From Argentina anserina (Eukaryota > Streptophyta > Magnoliopsida > Rosales > Rosaceae): 64,000 nt of DNA. The stretch covers positions 558,001-622,000 of the forward strand of contig NW_026089443.1 of NCBI RefSeq assembly GCF_933775445.1, given 5' to 3'. Shown piece after piece: positions 38,918 to 53,480 of this stretch (positions within the stretch are counted from its first letter, which is position 1; each line of letters begins with the position of its first letter). The notes beneath the pieces were generated by a model. It saw nothing but the letters and a program-made list of their open reading frames with translations. It ran no database searches and was not told where the DNA came from. Made by a program: the position numbers and the translations under genes.

Positions 38918-39289
38918 TTGTAAAACTCTCAAATACAATAGAAACTCGCATCATAAGCGTTACATAAAGATACTCAAACGAGAAATGAAAAGATACACAA
39001 TTGGAATAGGAAAGATACGCAAACGATGTAAAGATACACAATTGGAATAGGAAAGATACGCAAACGATGTAAAGATACTCAGTTTGAAAGAAACACACTC
39101 CCACACATGCAAAACTCTCAAATACAATAGAAACTCGCATCAGAAGCCTTACAGAAAGATACTCAAATGAGAAATGAAAAGATACACAATTGGAATAGTA
39201 AAGATACGCAAACGATGTAAAGATACTCAGTTTGAAAGAAACACACTCCCACACTTGCAAAACTCTCAAATACAATAGAAACTCGCATT

Positions 39290-42200
39290 AGAAGCCTTAC
39301 AGAAAAATACTCAAACGAGAAATGAAAAGATACACAATTGGAATAGTAAAGATACGCAAACGATGTAAAGATACTCAGTTTGAAAGAAACACACTCCCAC
39401 ACTTGCAAAACTCTCAAATACAATAGAAACTCGAATCAGAAGCCTTACAGAAAGATACTCAAACGAGAAATGAAAAGATACACAATTGGAATAGTAAAGA
39501 TACGCAAACGATGTAAAGATACACAATTGGAATAGTAAAGATACGCAAACGATGTAAAGATACTCAGTTTGAAAGAAACACACTCCCACACTTGCAAAAC
39601 TCTCAAATACAATAGAAACTCGCATCAGAAGCCTTTCAGAAAGATACTCAAACGAGAAATGAAAAGATACACAATTGGAATAGTAAAGATACGCAAACGA
39701 TGTAAAGATACACAATTGGAATAGTAAAGATACGCAAACGATGTAAAGATACTCAGTTTGAAAGAAACACACTCCCACACTTGCAAAACTCTCAAATACA
39801 ATAGAAACTCGCATCAGAAGCCTTACAGAAAGATACTCAAACGAGAAATGAAAAGATACACAATTGGAATAGTAAAGATACGCAAACGATGTAAAGATAC
39901 ACAATTGGAATAGTAAAGATACGCAAACGATGTAAAGATACTCAGTTTGAAAGAAACACACTCCCACACTTGCAAAACTCTCAAATACAATAGAAACTCG
40001 CATCAGAAGCCTTACAGAAAGATACTCAAACGAGAAATGAAAAGATACACAATTGGAATAGTAAAGATACGCAAACGATGTAAAGATACACAATTGGAAT
40101 AGGAAAGATACGCAAACGATGTAAAGATACACAATTGGAATAGGAAAGATACGCAAACGATGTAAAGATACTCAGTTTGAAAGAAACACACTCCCACACA
40201 TGCAAAACTCTCAAATACAATAGAAACTCGCATCAGAAGCCTTACAGAAAGATACTCAAATGAGAAATGAAAAGATACACAATTGGAATAGTAAAGATAC
40301 GCAAACGATGTAAAGATACTCAGTTTGAAAGAAACACACTCCCACACTTGCAAAACTCTCAAATACAATAGAAACTCGCATCAGAAGCCTTACAGAAAGA
40401 TACTCAAACTAGAAATGAAAAGATACACAATTGGAATAGTAAAGATACGCAAACGATGTAAAGATACACAATTGGAATAGTAAAGATACGCAAACGATGT
40501 AAAGATACTCAGTTTGAAAGAAACACACTCCCACACTTGCAAAACTCTCAAATACAATAGAAACTCGAATCAGAAGCCTTACAGAAAGATACTCAAACGA
40601 GAAATGAAAAGATACACAATTGGAATAGTAAAGATACGCAAACGATGTAAAGATACACAATTGGAATAGTAAAGATACGCAAACGATGTAAAGATACTCA
40701 GTTTGAAAGAAACACACTCCCACACTTGCAAAACTCTCAAATACAATAGAAACTCGCATCAGAAGCCTTTCAGAAAGATACTCAAACGAGAAATGAAAAG
40801 ATACACAATTGGAATAGTAAAGATACGCAAACGATGTAAAGATACACAATTGGAATAGTAAAGATACGCAAACGATGTAAAGATACTCAGTTTGAAAGAA
40901 ACACACTCCCACACTTGCAAAACTCTCAAATACAATAGAAACTCGCATCAGAAGCCTTACAGAAAGATACTCAAACGAGAAATGAAAAGATACACAATTG
41001 GAATAGTAAAGATACGCAAACGATGTAAAGATACACAATTGGAATAGTAAAGATACGCAAACGATGTAAAGATACTCAGTTTGAAAGAAACACACTCCCA
41101 CACTTGCAAAACTCTCAAATACAATAGAAACTCGCATCAGAAGCCTTACAGAAAGTTACTCAAATGAGAAATGAAAAGATACACAATTGGAATAGTAAAG
41201 ATACGCAAACGATGTAAAGATACTCAGTTTGAAAGAAACACACTCCCACACTTGCAAAACTCTCAAATACAATAGAAACTCGCATTAGAAGCCTTACAGA
41301 AAAATACTCAAACGAGAAATGAAAAGATACACAATTGGAATAGTAAAGATACGCAAACGATGTAAAGATACTCAGTTTGAAAGAAACACACTCCCACACT
41401 TGCAAAACTCTCAAATACAATAGAAACTCGAATCAGAAGCCTTACAGAAAGATACTCAAACGAGAAATGAAAAGATACACAATTGGAATAGTAAAGATAC
41501 GCAAACGATGTAAAGATACACAATTGGAATAGTAAAGATACGCAAACGATGTAAAGATACTCAGTTTGAAAGAAACACACTCCCACACTTGCAAAACTCT
41601 CAAATACAATAGAAACTCGCATCAGAAGCCTTTCAGAAAGATACTCAAACGAGAAATGAAAAGATACACAATTGGAATAGTAAAGATACGCAAACGATGT
41701 AAAGATACACAATTGGAATAGTAAAGATACGCAAACGATGTAAAGATACTCAGTTTGAAAGAAACACACTCCCACACTTGCAAAACTCTCAAATACAATA
41801 GAAACTCGCATCAGAAGCCTTACAGAAAGATACTCAAACGAGAAATGAAAAGATACACAATTGGAATAGTAAAGATACGCAAACGATGTAAAGATACACA
41901 ATTGGAATAGTAAAGATACGCAAACGATGTAAAGATACTCAGTTTGAAAGAAACACACTCCCACACTTGCAAAACTCTCAAATACAATAGAAACTCGCAT
42001 CAGAAGCCTTACAGAAAGATACTCAAACGAGAAATTGAAAGATACACAATTGGAATAGGAAAGATACGCAAACGATGTAAAGATACACAATTGGAATAGG
42101 AAAGATACGCAAACGATGTAAAGATACACAATTGGAATAGGAAAGATACGCAAACGATGTAAAGATACTCAGTTTGAAAGAAACACACTCCCACACATGC

Positions 42201-45200
42201 AAAACTCTCAAATACAATAGAAACTCGCATCAGAAGCCTTACAGAAAGATACTCAAATGAGAAATGAAAAGATACACAATTGGAATAGTAAAGATACCCA
42301 AACGATGTAAAGATACTCAGTTTGAAAGAAACACACTACCACACTTGCAAAACTCTCAAATACAATAGAAACTCGAATCAGAAGCCTTACAGAAAGATAC
42401 TCAAACGAGAAATGAAAAGATACACAATTGGAATAGTAAAGATACGCAAACGATGTAAAGATACACAATTGGAATAGTAAAGATACGCAAACGATGTAAA
42501 GATACTCAGTTTGAAAGAAACACACTCCCACACTTGCAAAACTCTCAAATACAATAGAAACTCGCATCAGAAGCCTTTCAGAAAGATACTCAAACGAGAA
42601 ATGAAAAGATACACAATTGGAATAGTAAAGATACGCAAACGATGTAAAGATACACAATTGGAATAGTAAAGATACGCAAACGATGTAAAGATACTCAGTT
42701 TGAAAGAAACACACTCCCACACTTGCAAAACTCTCAAATACAATAGAAACTCGCATCAGAAGCCTTACAGAAAGATACTCAAACGAGAAATGAAAAGATA
42801 CACAATTGGAATAGGAAAGATACGCAAACGATGTAAAGATACACAATTGGAATAGGAAAGATACGCAAACGATGTAAAGATACTCAGTTTGAAAGAAACA
42901 CACTCCCACACATGCAAAACTCTCAAATACAATAGAAACTCGCATCAGAAGCCTTACAGAAAGATACTCAAATGAGAAATGAAAAGATACACAATTGGAA
43001 TAGTAAAGATACGCAAACGATGTAAAGATACTCAGTTTGAAAGAAACACACTCCCACACTTGCAAAACTCTCAAATACAATAGAAACTCGCATTAGAAGC
43101 CTTACAGAAAAATACTCAAACGAGAAATGAAAAGATACACAATTGGAATAGTAAAGATACGCAAACGATGTAAAGATACTCAGTTTGAAAGAAACACACT
43201 CCCACACTTGCAAAACTCTCAAATACAATAGAAACTCGAATCAGAAGCCTTACAGAAAGATACTCAAACGAGAAATGAAAAGATACACAATTGGAATAGT
43301 AAAGATACGCAAACGATGTAAAGATACACAATTGGAATAGTAAAGATACGCAAACGATGTAAAGATACTCAGTTTGAAAGAAACACATTCCCACACTTGC
43401 AAAACTCTCAAATACAATAGAAACTCGCATCAGAAGCCTTTCAGAAAGATACTCAAACGAGAAATGAAAAGATACACAATTGGAATAGTAAAGATACGCA
43501 AACGATGTAAAGATACACAATTGGAATAGTAAAGATACGCAAACGATGTAAAGATACTCAGTTTGAAAGAAACACACTCCCACACTTGCAAAACTCTCAA
43601 ATACAATAGAAACTCGCATCAGAAGCCTTACAGAAAGATACTCAAACGAGAAATGAAAAGATACACAATTGGAATAGTAAAGATACGCAAACGATGTAAA
43701 GATACACAATTGGAATAGTAAAGATACGCAAACGATGTAAAGATACTCAGTTTGAAAGAAACACACTCCCACACTTGCAAAACTCTCAAATACAATAGAA
43801 ACTCGCATCAGAAGCCTTACAGAAAGATACTCAAACGAGAAATGAAAAGATACACAATTGGAATAGGAAAGATACGCAAACGATGTAAAGATACACAATT
43901 GGAATAGGAAAGATACGCAAACGATGTAAAGATACACAATTGGAATAGGAAAGATACGCAAACGATGTAAAGATACTCAGTTTGAAAGAAACACACTCCC
44001 ACACATGCAAAACTCTCAAATACAATAGAAACTCGCATCAGAAGCCTTACAGAAAGATACTCAAATGAGAAATGAAAAGATACACAATTGGAATAGTAAA
44101 GATACGCAAACGATGTAAAGATACTCAGTTTGAAAGAAACACACTCCCACACTTGCAAAACTCTCAAATACAATAGAAACTCGCATCAGAAGCCTTACAG
44201 AAAGATACTCAAACTAGAAATGAAAAGATACACAATTGGAATAGTAAAGATACGCAAACGATGTAAAGATACACAATTGGAATAGTAAAGATACGCAAAC
44301 GATGTAAAGATACTCAGTTTGAAAGAAACACACTCCCACACTTGCAAAACTCTCAAATTCAATAGAAACTCGCATCTGAAAGCCTTATAGAAAGATACTC
44401 AAACGAGAAATTAAAAGATACACAATTGGAATAGTAAAGATACGCAAACGATGTAAAGATACACAATTGGAATAGTAAAGATACGCAAACGATGTAAAGA
44501 TACTCAGTTTGAAAGAAACACACTCCCACACTTGCAAAACTCTCAAATACAATAGAAACTCGCATCAGAAGCCTTTCAGAAAGATACTCAAACGAGTAAT
44601 GAAAAGATACACAATTGGAATAGTAAAGATACGCAAACGATGTAAAGATACACAATTGGAATAGTAAAGATACGCAAACGATGTAAAGATACTCAGTTTG
44701 AAAGAAACACACTCCCACACTTGCAAAACTCTCAAATACAATAGAAACTCGCATCAGAAGCCTTACAGAAAGATACTCAAACGAGAAATGAAAAGATACA
44801 CAATTGGAATAGGAAAGATACGCAAACGATGTAAAGATACACAATTGGAATAGTAAAGATACGCAAACGATGTAAAGATACTCAGTTTGAAAGAAACACA
44901 CTCCCACACATGCAAAACTCTCAAATACAATAGAAACTCGCATCAGAAGCCTTACAGAAAGATACTCAAATGAGAAATGAAAAGATACACAATTGGAATA
45001 GTAAAGATACGCAAACGATGTAAAGATACTCAGTTTGAAAGAAACACACTCCCACACTTGCAAAACTCTCAAATACAATAGAAACTCGCATCAGAAGCCT
45101 TACAGAAAAATACTCAAACGAGAAATGAAAAGATACACAATTGGAATAGTAAAGATACGCAAACGATGTAAAGATACTCAGTTTGAAAGAAACACACTCC

Positions 45201-48200
45201 CACACTTGCAAAACTCTCAAATACAATAGAAACTCGAATCAGAAGCCTTACAGAAAGATACTCAAACGAGAAATGAAAAGATACACAATTGGAATAGTAA
45301 AGATACGCAAACGATGTAAAGATACACAATTGGAATAGTAAAGATACGCAAACGATGTAAAGATACTCAGTTTGAAAGAAACACACTCCCACACTTGCAA
45401 AACTCTCAAATACAATAGAAACTCGCATCAGAAGCCTTTCAGAAAGATACTCAAACGAGAAATGAAAAGATACACAATTGGAATAGTAAAGATACGCAAA
45501 CGATGTAAAGATACACAATTGGAATAGTAAAGATACGCAAACGATGTAAAGATACTCAGTTTGAAAGAAACACACTCCCACACTTGCAAAACTCTCAAAT
45601 ACAATAGAAACTCGCATCAGAAGCCTTACAGAAAGATACTCAAACGAGAAATGAAAAGATACACAATTGGAATAGTAAAGATACGCAAACGATGTAAAGA
45701 TACACAATTGGAATAGTAAAGATACGCAAACGATGTAAAGATACTCAGTTTGAAAGAAACACACTCCCACACTTGCAAAACTCTCAAATACAATAGAAAC
45801 TCGCATCAGAAGCCTTACAGAAAGATACTCAAACGAGAAATGAAAAGATACACAATTGGAATAGGAAAGATACGCAAACGATGTAAAGATACACAATTGG
45901 AATAGGAAAGATACGCAAACGATGTAAAGATACACAATTGGAATAGGAAAGATACGCAAACGATGTAAAGATACTCAGTTTGAAAGAAACACACTCCCAC
46001 ACATGCAAAACTCTCAAATACAATAGAAACTCGCATCAGAAGCCTTACAGAAAGATACTCAAATGAGAAATGAAAAGATACACAATTGGAATAGTAAAGA
46101 TACGCAAACGATGTAAAGATACTCAGTTTGAAAGAAACACACTCCCACACTTGCAAAACTCTCAAATACAATAGAAACTCGCATCAGAAGCCTTACAGAA
46201 AAATACTCAAACGAGAAATGAAAAGATACACAATTGGAATAGTAAAGATACGCAAACGATGTAAAGATACTCAGTTTGAAAGAAACACACTCCCACACTT
46301 GCAAAACTCTCAAATACAATAGAAACTCGAATCAGAAGCCTTACAGAAAGATACTCAAATGAGAAATGAAAAGATACACAATTGGAATAGTAAAGATACG
46401 CAAACGATGTAAAGATACTCAGTTTGAAAGAAACACACTCCCACACTTGCAAAACTCTCAAATACAATAGAAACTCGCATCAGAAGCCTTACAGAAAGAT
46501 ACTCAAACTAGAAATGAAAAGATACACAATTGGAATAGTAAAGATACGCAAACGATGTAAAGATACACAATTGGAATAGTAAAGATACGCAAACGATGTA
46601 AAGATACTCAGTTTGAAAGAAACACACTCCCACACATGCAAAACTCTCAAATACAATAGAAACTCGCATCAGAAGCCTTACAGAAAGATACTCAAATGAG
46701 AAATGAAAAGATACACAATTGGAATAGTAAAGATACGCAAACGATGTAAAGATACTCAGTTTGAAAGAAACACACTCCCACACTTGCAAAACTCTCAAAT
46801 ACAATAGAAACTCGCATCAGAAGCCTTACAGAAAGATACTCAAACTAGAAATGAAAAGATACACAATTGGAATAGTAAAGATACGCAAACGATGTAAAGA
46901 TACACAATTGGAATAGTAAAGATACGCAAACGATGTAAAGATACTCAGTTTGAAAGAAACACACTCCCACACTTGCAAAACTCTCAAATTCAATAGAAAC
47001 TCGCATCTGAAAGCCTTATAGAAAGATACTCAAACGAGAAATTAAAAGATACACAATTGGAATAGTAAAGATACGCAAACGATGTAAAGATACACAATTG
47101 GAATAGTAAAGATACGCAAACGATGTAAAGATACTCAGTTTGAAAGAAACACACTCCCACACTTGCAAAACTCTCAAATACAATAGAAACTCGCATCAGA
47201 AGCCTTTCAGAAAGATACTCAAACGAGTAATGAAAAGATACACAATTGGAATAGTAAAGATACGCAAACGATGTAAAGATACACAATTGGAATAGTAAAG
47301 ATACGCAAACGATGTAAAGATACTCAGTTTGAAAGAAACACACTCCCACACTTGCAAAACTCTCAAATACAATAGAAACTCGCATCAGAAGCCTTACAGA
47401 AAGATACTCAAACGAGAAATGAAAAGATACACAATTGGAATAGGAAAGATACGCAAACGATGTAAAGATACACAATTGGAATAGGAAAGATACGCAAACG
47501 ATGTAAAGATACTCAGTTTGAAAGAAACACACTCCCACACATGCAAAACTCTCAAATACAATAGAAACTCGCATCAGAAGCCTTACAGAAAGATACTCAA
47601 ATGAGAAATGAAAAGATACACAATTGGAATAGTAAAGATACGCAAACGATGTAAAGATACTCAGTTTGAAAGAAACACACTCCCACACTTGCAAAACTCT
47701 CAAATACAATAGAAACTCGCATCAGAAGCCTTACAGAAAAATACTCAAACGAGAAATGAAAAGATACACAATTGGAATAGTAAAGATACGCAAACGATGT
47801 AAAGATACTCAGTTTGAAAGAAACACACTCCCACACTTGCAAAACTCTCAAATACAATAGAAACTCGAATCAGAAGCCTTACAGAAAGATACTCAAACGA
47901 GAAATGAAAAGATACACAATTGGAATAGTAAAGATACGCAAACGATGTAAAGATACACAATTGGAATAGTAAACATACGCAAACGATGTAAAGATACTCA
48001 GTTTGAAAGAAACACACTCCCACACTTGCAAAACTCTCAAATACAATAGAAACTCGCATCAGAAGCCTTTCAGAAAGATACTCAAACGAGAAATGAAAAG
48101 ATACACAATTGGAATAGTAAAGATACGCAAACGATGTAAAGATACACAATTGGAATAGTAAAGATACGCAAACGATGTAAAGATACTCAGTTTGAAAGAA

Positions 48201-51200
48201 ACACACTCCCACACTTGCAAAACTCTCAAATACAATAGAAACTCGCATCAGAAGCCTTACAGAAAGATACTCAAACGAGAAATGAAAAGATACACAATTG
48301 GAATAGGAAAGATACGCAAACGATGTAAAGATACACAATTGGAATAGGAAAGATACGCAAACGATGTAAAGATACACAATTGGAATAGGAAAGATACGCA
48401 AACGATGTAAAGATACTCAGTTTGAAAGAAACACACTCCCACACATGCAAAACTCTCAAATACAATAGAAACTCGCATCAGAAGCCTTACAGAAAGATAC
48501 TCAAATGAGAAATGAAAAGATACACAATTGGAATAGTAAAGATACGCAAACGATGTAAAGATACTCAGTTTGAAAGAAACACACTCCCACACTTGCAAAA
48601 CTCTCAAATACAATAGAAACTCGCATCAGAAGCCTTACAGAAAAATACTCAAACGAGAAATGAAAAGATACACAATTGGAATAGTAAAGATACGCAAACG
48701 ATGTAAAGATACTCAGTTTGAAAGAAACACACTCCCACACTTGCAAAACTCTCAAATACAATAGAAACTCGAATCAGAAGCCTTACAGAAAGATACTCAA
48801 ACGAGAAATGAAAAGATACACAATTGGAATAGTAAAGATACGCAAACGATGTAAAGATACACAATTGGAATAGTAAAGATACGCAAACGATGTAAAGATA
48901 CTCAGTTTGAAAGAAACACACTCCCACACTTGCAAAACTCTCAAATACAATAGAAACTCGCATCAGAAGCCTTTCAGAAAGATACTCAAACGAGAAATGA
49001 AAAGATACACAATTGGAATAGTAAAGATACGCAAACGATGTAAAGATACACAATTGGAATAGTAAAGATACGCAAACGATGTAAAGATACTCAGTTTGAA
49101 AGAAACACACTCCCACACTTGCAAAACTCTCAAATACAATAGAAACTCGCATCAGAAGCCTTACAGAAAGATACTCAAACGAGAAATGAAAAGATACACA
49201 ATTGGAATAGTAAAGATACGCAAACGATGTAAAGATACACAATTGGAATAGTAAAGATACGCAAACGATGTAAAGATACTCAGTTTGAAAGAAACACACT
49301 CCCACACTTGCAAAACTCTCAAATACAATAGAAACTCGCATCAGAAGCCTTACAGAAAGATACTCAAATGAGAAATGAAAAGATACACAATTGGAATAGT
49401 AAAGATACGCAAACGATGTAAAGATACTCAGTTTGAAAGAAACACACTCCCACTCTTGCAAAACTCTCAAATACAATAGAAACTCGCATTAGAAGCCTTA
49501 CAGAAAAATACTCAAACGAGAAATGAAAAGATACACAATTGGAATAGTAAAGATACGCAAACGATGTAAAGATACTCAGTTTGAAAGAAACACACTCCCA
49601 CACTTGCAAAACTCTCAAATACAATAGAAACTCGAATCAGAAGCCTTACAGAAAGATACTCAAACGAGAAATGAAAAGATACACAATTGGAATAGTAAAG
49701 ATACGCAAACGATGTAAAGATACACAATTGGAATAGTAAAGATACGCAAACGATGTAAAGATACTCAGTTTGAAAGAAACACACTCCCACACTTGCAAAA
49801 CTCTCAAATACAATAGAAACTCGCATCAGAAGCCTTTCAGAAAGATACTCAAACGAGAAATGAAAAGATACACAATTGGAATAGTAAAGATACGCAAACG
49901 ATGTAAAGATACACAATTGGAATAGTAAAGATACGCAAACGATGTAAAGATACTCAGTTTGAAAGAAACACACTCCCACACTTGCAAAACTCTCAAATAC
50001 AATAGAAACTCGCATCAGAAGCCTTACAGAAAGATACTCAAACGAGAAATGAAAAGATACACAATTGGAATAGTAAAGATACGCAAACGATGTAAAGATA
50101 CACAATTGGAATAGTAAAGATACGCAAACGATGTAAAGATACTCAGTTTGAAAGAAACACACTCCCACACTTGCAAAACTCTCAAATACAATAGAAACTC
50201 GCATCAGAAGCCTTTCAGAAAGATACTCAAACGAGAAATGAAAAGATACACAATTGGAATAGTAAAGATACGCAAACGATGTAAAGATACACAATTGGAA
50301 TAGTAAAGATACGCAAACGATGTAAAGATACTCAGTTTGAAAGAAACACACTCCCACACTTGCAAAACTCTCAAATACAATAGAAACTCGCATCAGAAGC
50401 CTTACAGAAAGTTACTCAAATGAGAAATGAAAAGATACACAATTGGAATAGTAAAGATACGCAAACGATGTAAAGATACTCAGTTTGAAAGAAACACACT
50501 CCCACACTTGCAAAACTCTCAAATACAATAGAAACTCGCATCAGAAGCCTTACAGAAAGATACTCAAATGAGAAATGAAAAGATACACAATTGGAATAGT
50601 AAAGATACGCAAACGATGTAAAGATACTCAGTTTGAAAGAAACACACTCCCACTCTTGCAAAACTCTCAAATACAATAGAAACTCGCATTAGAAGCCTTA
50701 CAGAAAAATACTCAAACGAGAAATGAAAAGATACACAATTGGAATAGTAAAGATACGCAAACGATGTAAAGATACTCAGTTTGAAAGAAACACACTCCCA
50801 CACTTGCAAAACTCTCAAATACAATAGAAACTCGAATCAGAAGCCTTACAGAAAGATACTCAAACGAGAAATGAAAAGATACACAATTGGAATAGTAAAG
50901 ATACGCAAACGATGTAAAGATACACAATTGGAATAGTAAAGATACGCAAACGATGTAAAGATACTCAGTTTGAAAGAAACACACTCCCACACTTGCAAAA
51001 CTCTCAAATACAATAGAAACTCGCATCAGAAGCCTTTCAGAAAGATACTCAAACGAGAAATGAAAAGATACACAATTGGAATAGTAAAGATACGCAAACG
51101 ATGTAAAGATACACAATTGGAATAGTAAAGATACGCAAACGATGTAAAGATACTCAGTTTGAAAGAAACACACTCCCACACTTGCAAAACTCTCAAATAC

Positions 51201-53480
51201 AATAGAAACTCGCATCAGAAGCCTTACAGAAAGATACTCAAACGAGAAATGAAAAGATACACAATTGGAATAGTAAAGATACGCAAACGATGTAAAGATA
51301 CACAATTGGAATAGTAAAGATACGCAAACGATGTAAAGATACTCAGTTTGAAAGAAACACACTCCCACACTTGCAAAACTCTCAAATACAATAGAAACTC
51401 GTATCAGAAGCCTTACAGAAAGATACTCAAACGAGAAATGAAAAGATACACAATTGGAATAGGAAAGATACGCAAACGATGTAAAGATACACAATTGGAA
51501 TAGGAAAGATACGCAAACGATGTAAAGATACTCAGTTTGAAAGAAACACACTCCCACACATGCAAAACTCTCAAATACAATAGAAACTCGCATCAGAAGC
51601 CTTACAGAAAGATACTCAAATGAGAAATGAAAAGATACACAATTGGAATAGTAAAGATACGCAAACGATGTAAAGATACTCAGTTTGAAAGAAACACACT
51701 CCCACACTTGCAAAACTCTCAAATACAATAGAAACTCGCATCAGAAGCCTTACAGAAAGATACTCAAACTAGAAATGAAAAGATACACAATTGGAATAGT
51801 AAAGATACGCAAACGATGTAAAGATACACAATTGGAATAGTAAAGATACGCAAACGATGTAAAGATACTCAGTTTGAAAGAAACACACTCCCACACTTGC
51901 AAAACTCTCAAATTCAATAGAAACTCGCATCTGAAAGCCTTATAGAAAGATACTCAAACGAGAAATGAAAAGATACACAATTGGAATAGTAAAGATACGC
52001 AAACGATGTAAAGATACACAATTGGAATAGTAAAGATACGCAAACGATGTAAAGATACTCAGTTTGAAAGAAACACACTCCCACACTTGCAAAACTCTCA
52101 AATACAATAGAAACTCGCATCAGAAGCCTTTCAGAAAGATACTCAAACGAGAAATGAAAAGATACACAATTGGAATAGTAAAGATACGCAAACGATGTAA
52201 AGATACACAATTGGAATAGTAAAGATACGCAAACGATGTAAAGATACTCAGTTTGAAAGAAACACACTCCCACACTTGCAAAACTCTCAAATACAATAGA
52301 AACTCGCATCAGAAGCCTTACAGAAAGATACTCAAACGAGAAATGAAAAGATACACAATTGGAATAGGAAAGATACGCAAACGATGTAAAGATACACAAT
52401 TGGAATAGGAAAGATACGCAAACGATGTAAAGATACTCAGTTTGAAAGAAACACACTCCCACACATGCAAAACTCTCAAATACAATAGAAACTCGCATCA
52501 GAAGCCTTACAGAAAGATACTCAAATGAGAAATGAAAAGATACACAATTGGAATAGTAAAGATACGCAAACGATGTAAAGATACTCAGTTTGAAAGAAAC
52601 ACACTCCCACACTTGCAAAACTCTCAAATACAATAGAAACTCGCATCAGAAGCCTTACAGAAAAATACTCAAACGAGAAATGAAAAGATACACAATTGGA
52701 ATAGTAAAGATACGCAAACGATGTAAAGATACTCAGTTTGAAAGAAACACACTCCCACACTTGCAAAACTCTCAAATACAATAGAAACTCGCATCAGAAG
52801 CCTTACAGAAAGATACTCAAACGAGAAATGAAAAGATACACAATTGGAATAGTAAAGATACGCAAACGATGTAAAGATACTCAGTTTGAATAGTAAAGAT
52901 ACGCAAACGATGTAAAGATACTCAGTTTGAAAGAAACACACTCCCACACTTGCAAAACTCTCAAATACAATAGAAACTCGCATCAGAAGCCTTTCAGAAA
53001 GATACTCAAACGAGAAATGAAAAGATACACAATTGGAATAGTAAAGATACGCAAACGATGTAAAGATACACAATTGGAATAGTAAAGATACGCAAACGAT
53101 GTAAAGATACTCAGTTTGAAAGAAACACACTCCCACACTTGCAAAACTCTCAAATACAATAGAAACTCGCATCAGAAGCCTTACAGAAAGATACTCAAAC
53201 GAGAAATGAAAAGATACACAATTGGAATAGTAAAGATACGCAAACGATGTAAAGATACACAATTGGAATAGTAAAGATACGCAAACGATGTAAAGATACT
53301 CAGTTTGAAAGAAACACACTCCCACACTTGCAAAACTCTCAAATACAATAGAAACTCGCATCAGAAGCCTTACAGAAAGATACTGAAATGAGAAATGAAA
53401 AGATACACAATTGGAATAGTAAAGATACGCAAACGATGTAAAGATACTCAGTTTGAAAGAAACACACTCCCACACTTGTA
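39290..53480 (+). repeat. Right-arm higher-order repeat domain (1.8-2.6 kb units)
   Basis: Monomers follow a fixed order marked by CAGAAAAATACTC, then ACTCGAATCAG, then GCCTTTCAG, then (in most units) a monomer with GAATAGGAAAG modules and CACACATGC. The first marker (A of AGAAAAATAC) occurs at 39301, 41298, 43106, 45104, 46197, 47735, 48639, 49502, 50702 and 52659. The order at 44050-45640 recurs at 46681-48271 (offset 2631), confirmed by AAACTAGAAATG at 44211 and 46842. The variant CATAAGCGTTACATAAAG is absent from this domain, though it lies on both sides of it. Confidence 0.8.
52876..52916 (+). repeat. Hybrid 41-bp module
   Basis: This module reads GATACTCAGTTTGAATAG where every neighbour reads GATACACAATTGGAATAG. 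The three changed bases match the segment that normally follows the module (GATACTCAGTTTGAAAG). A short conversion or template switch between adjacent units explains it better than three independent mutations. Confidence 0.85.

Noticed and set aside
50712..51728. Open frame of 338 codons on the minus strand, with similar ones at 54584-55600, 49512-50393 and many other places
   Set aside because: They translate the satellite itself in a 63-residue period. The frames stay open because the plus strand is poor in T, so TTA, CTA and TCA are few, and because 189 and 45 are divisible by three. All three minus frames give long stretches, there is no codon bias or conserved start context, and every 148-bp monomer shifts the frame.
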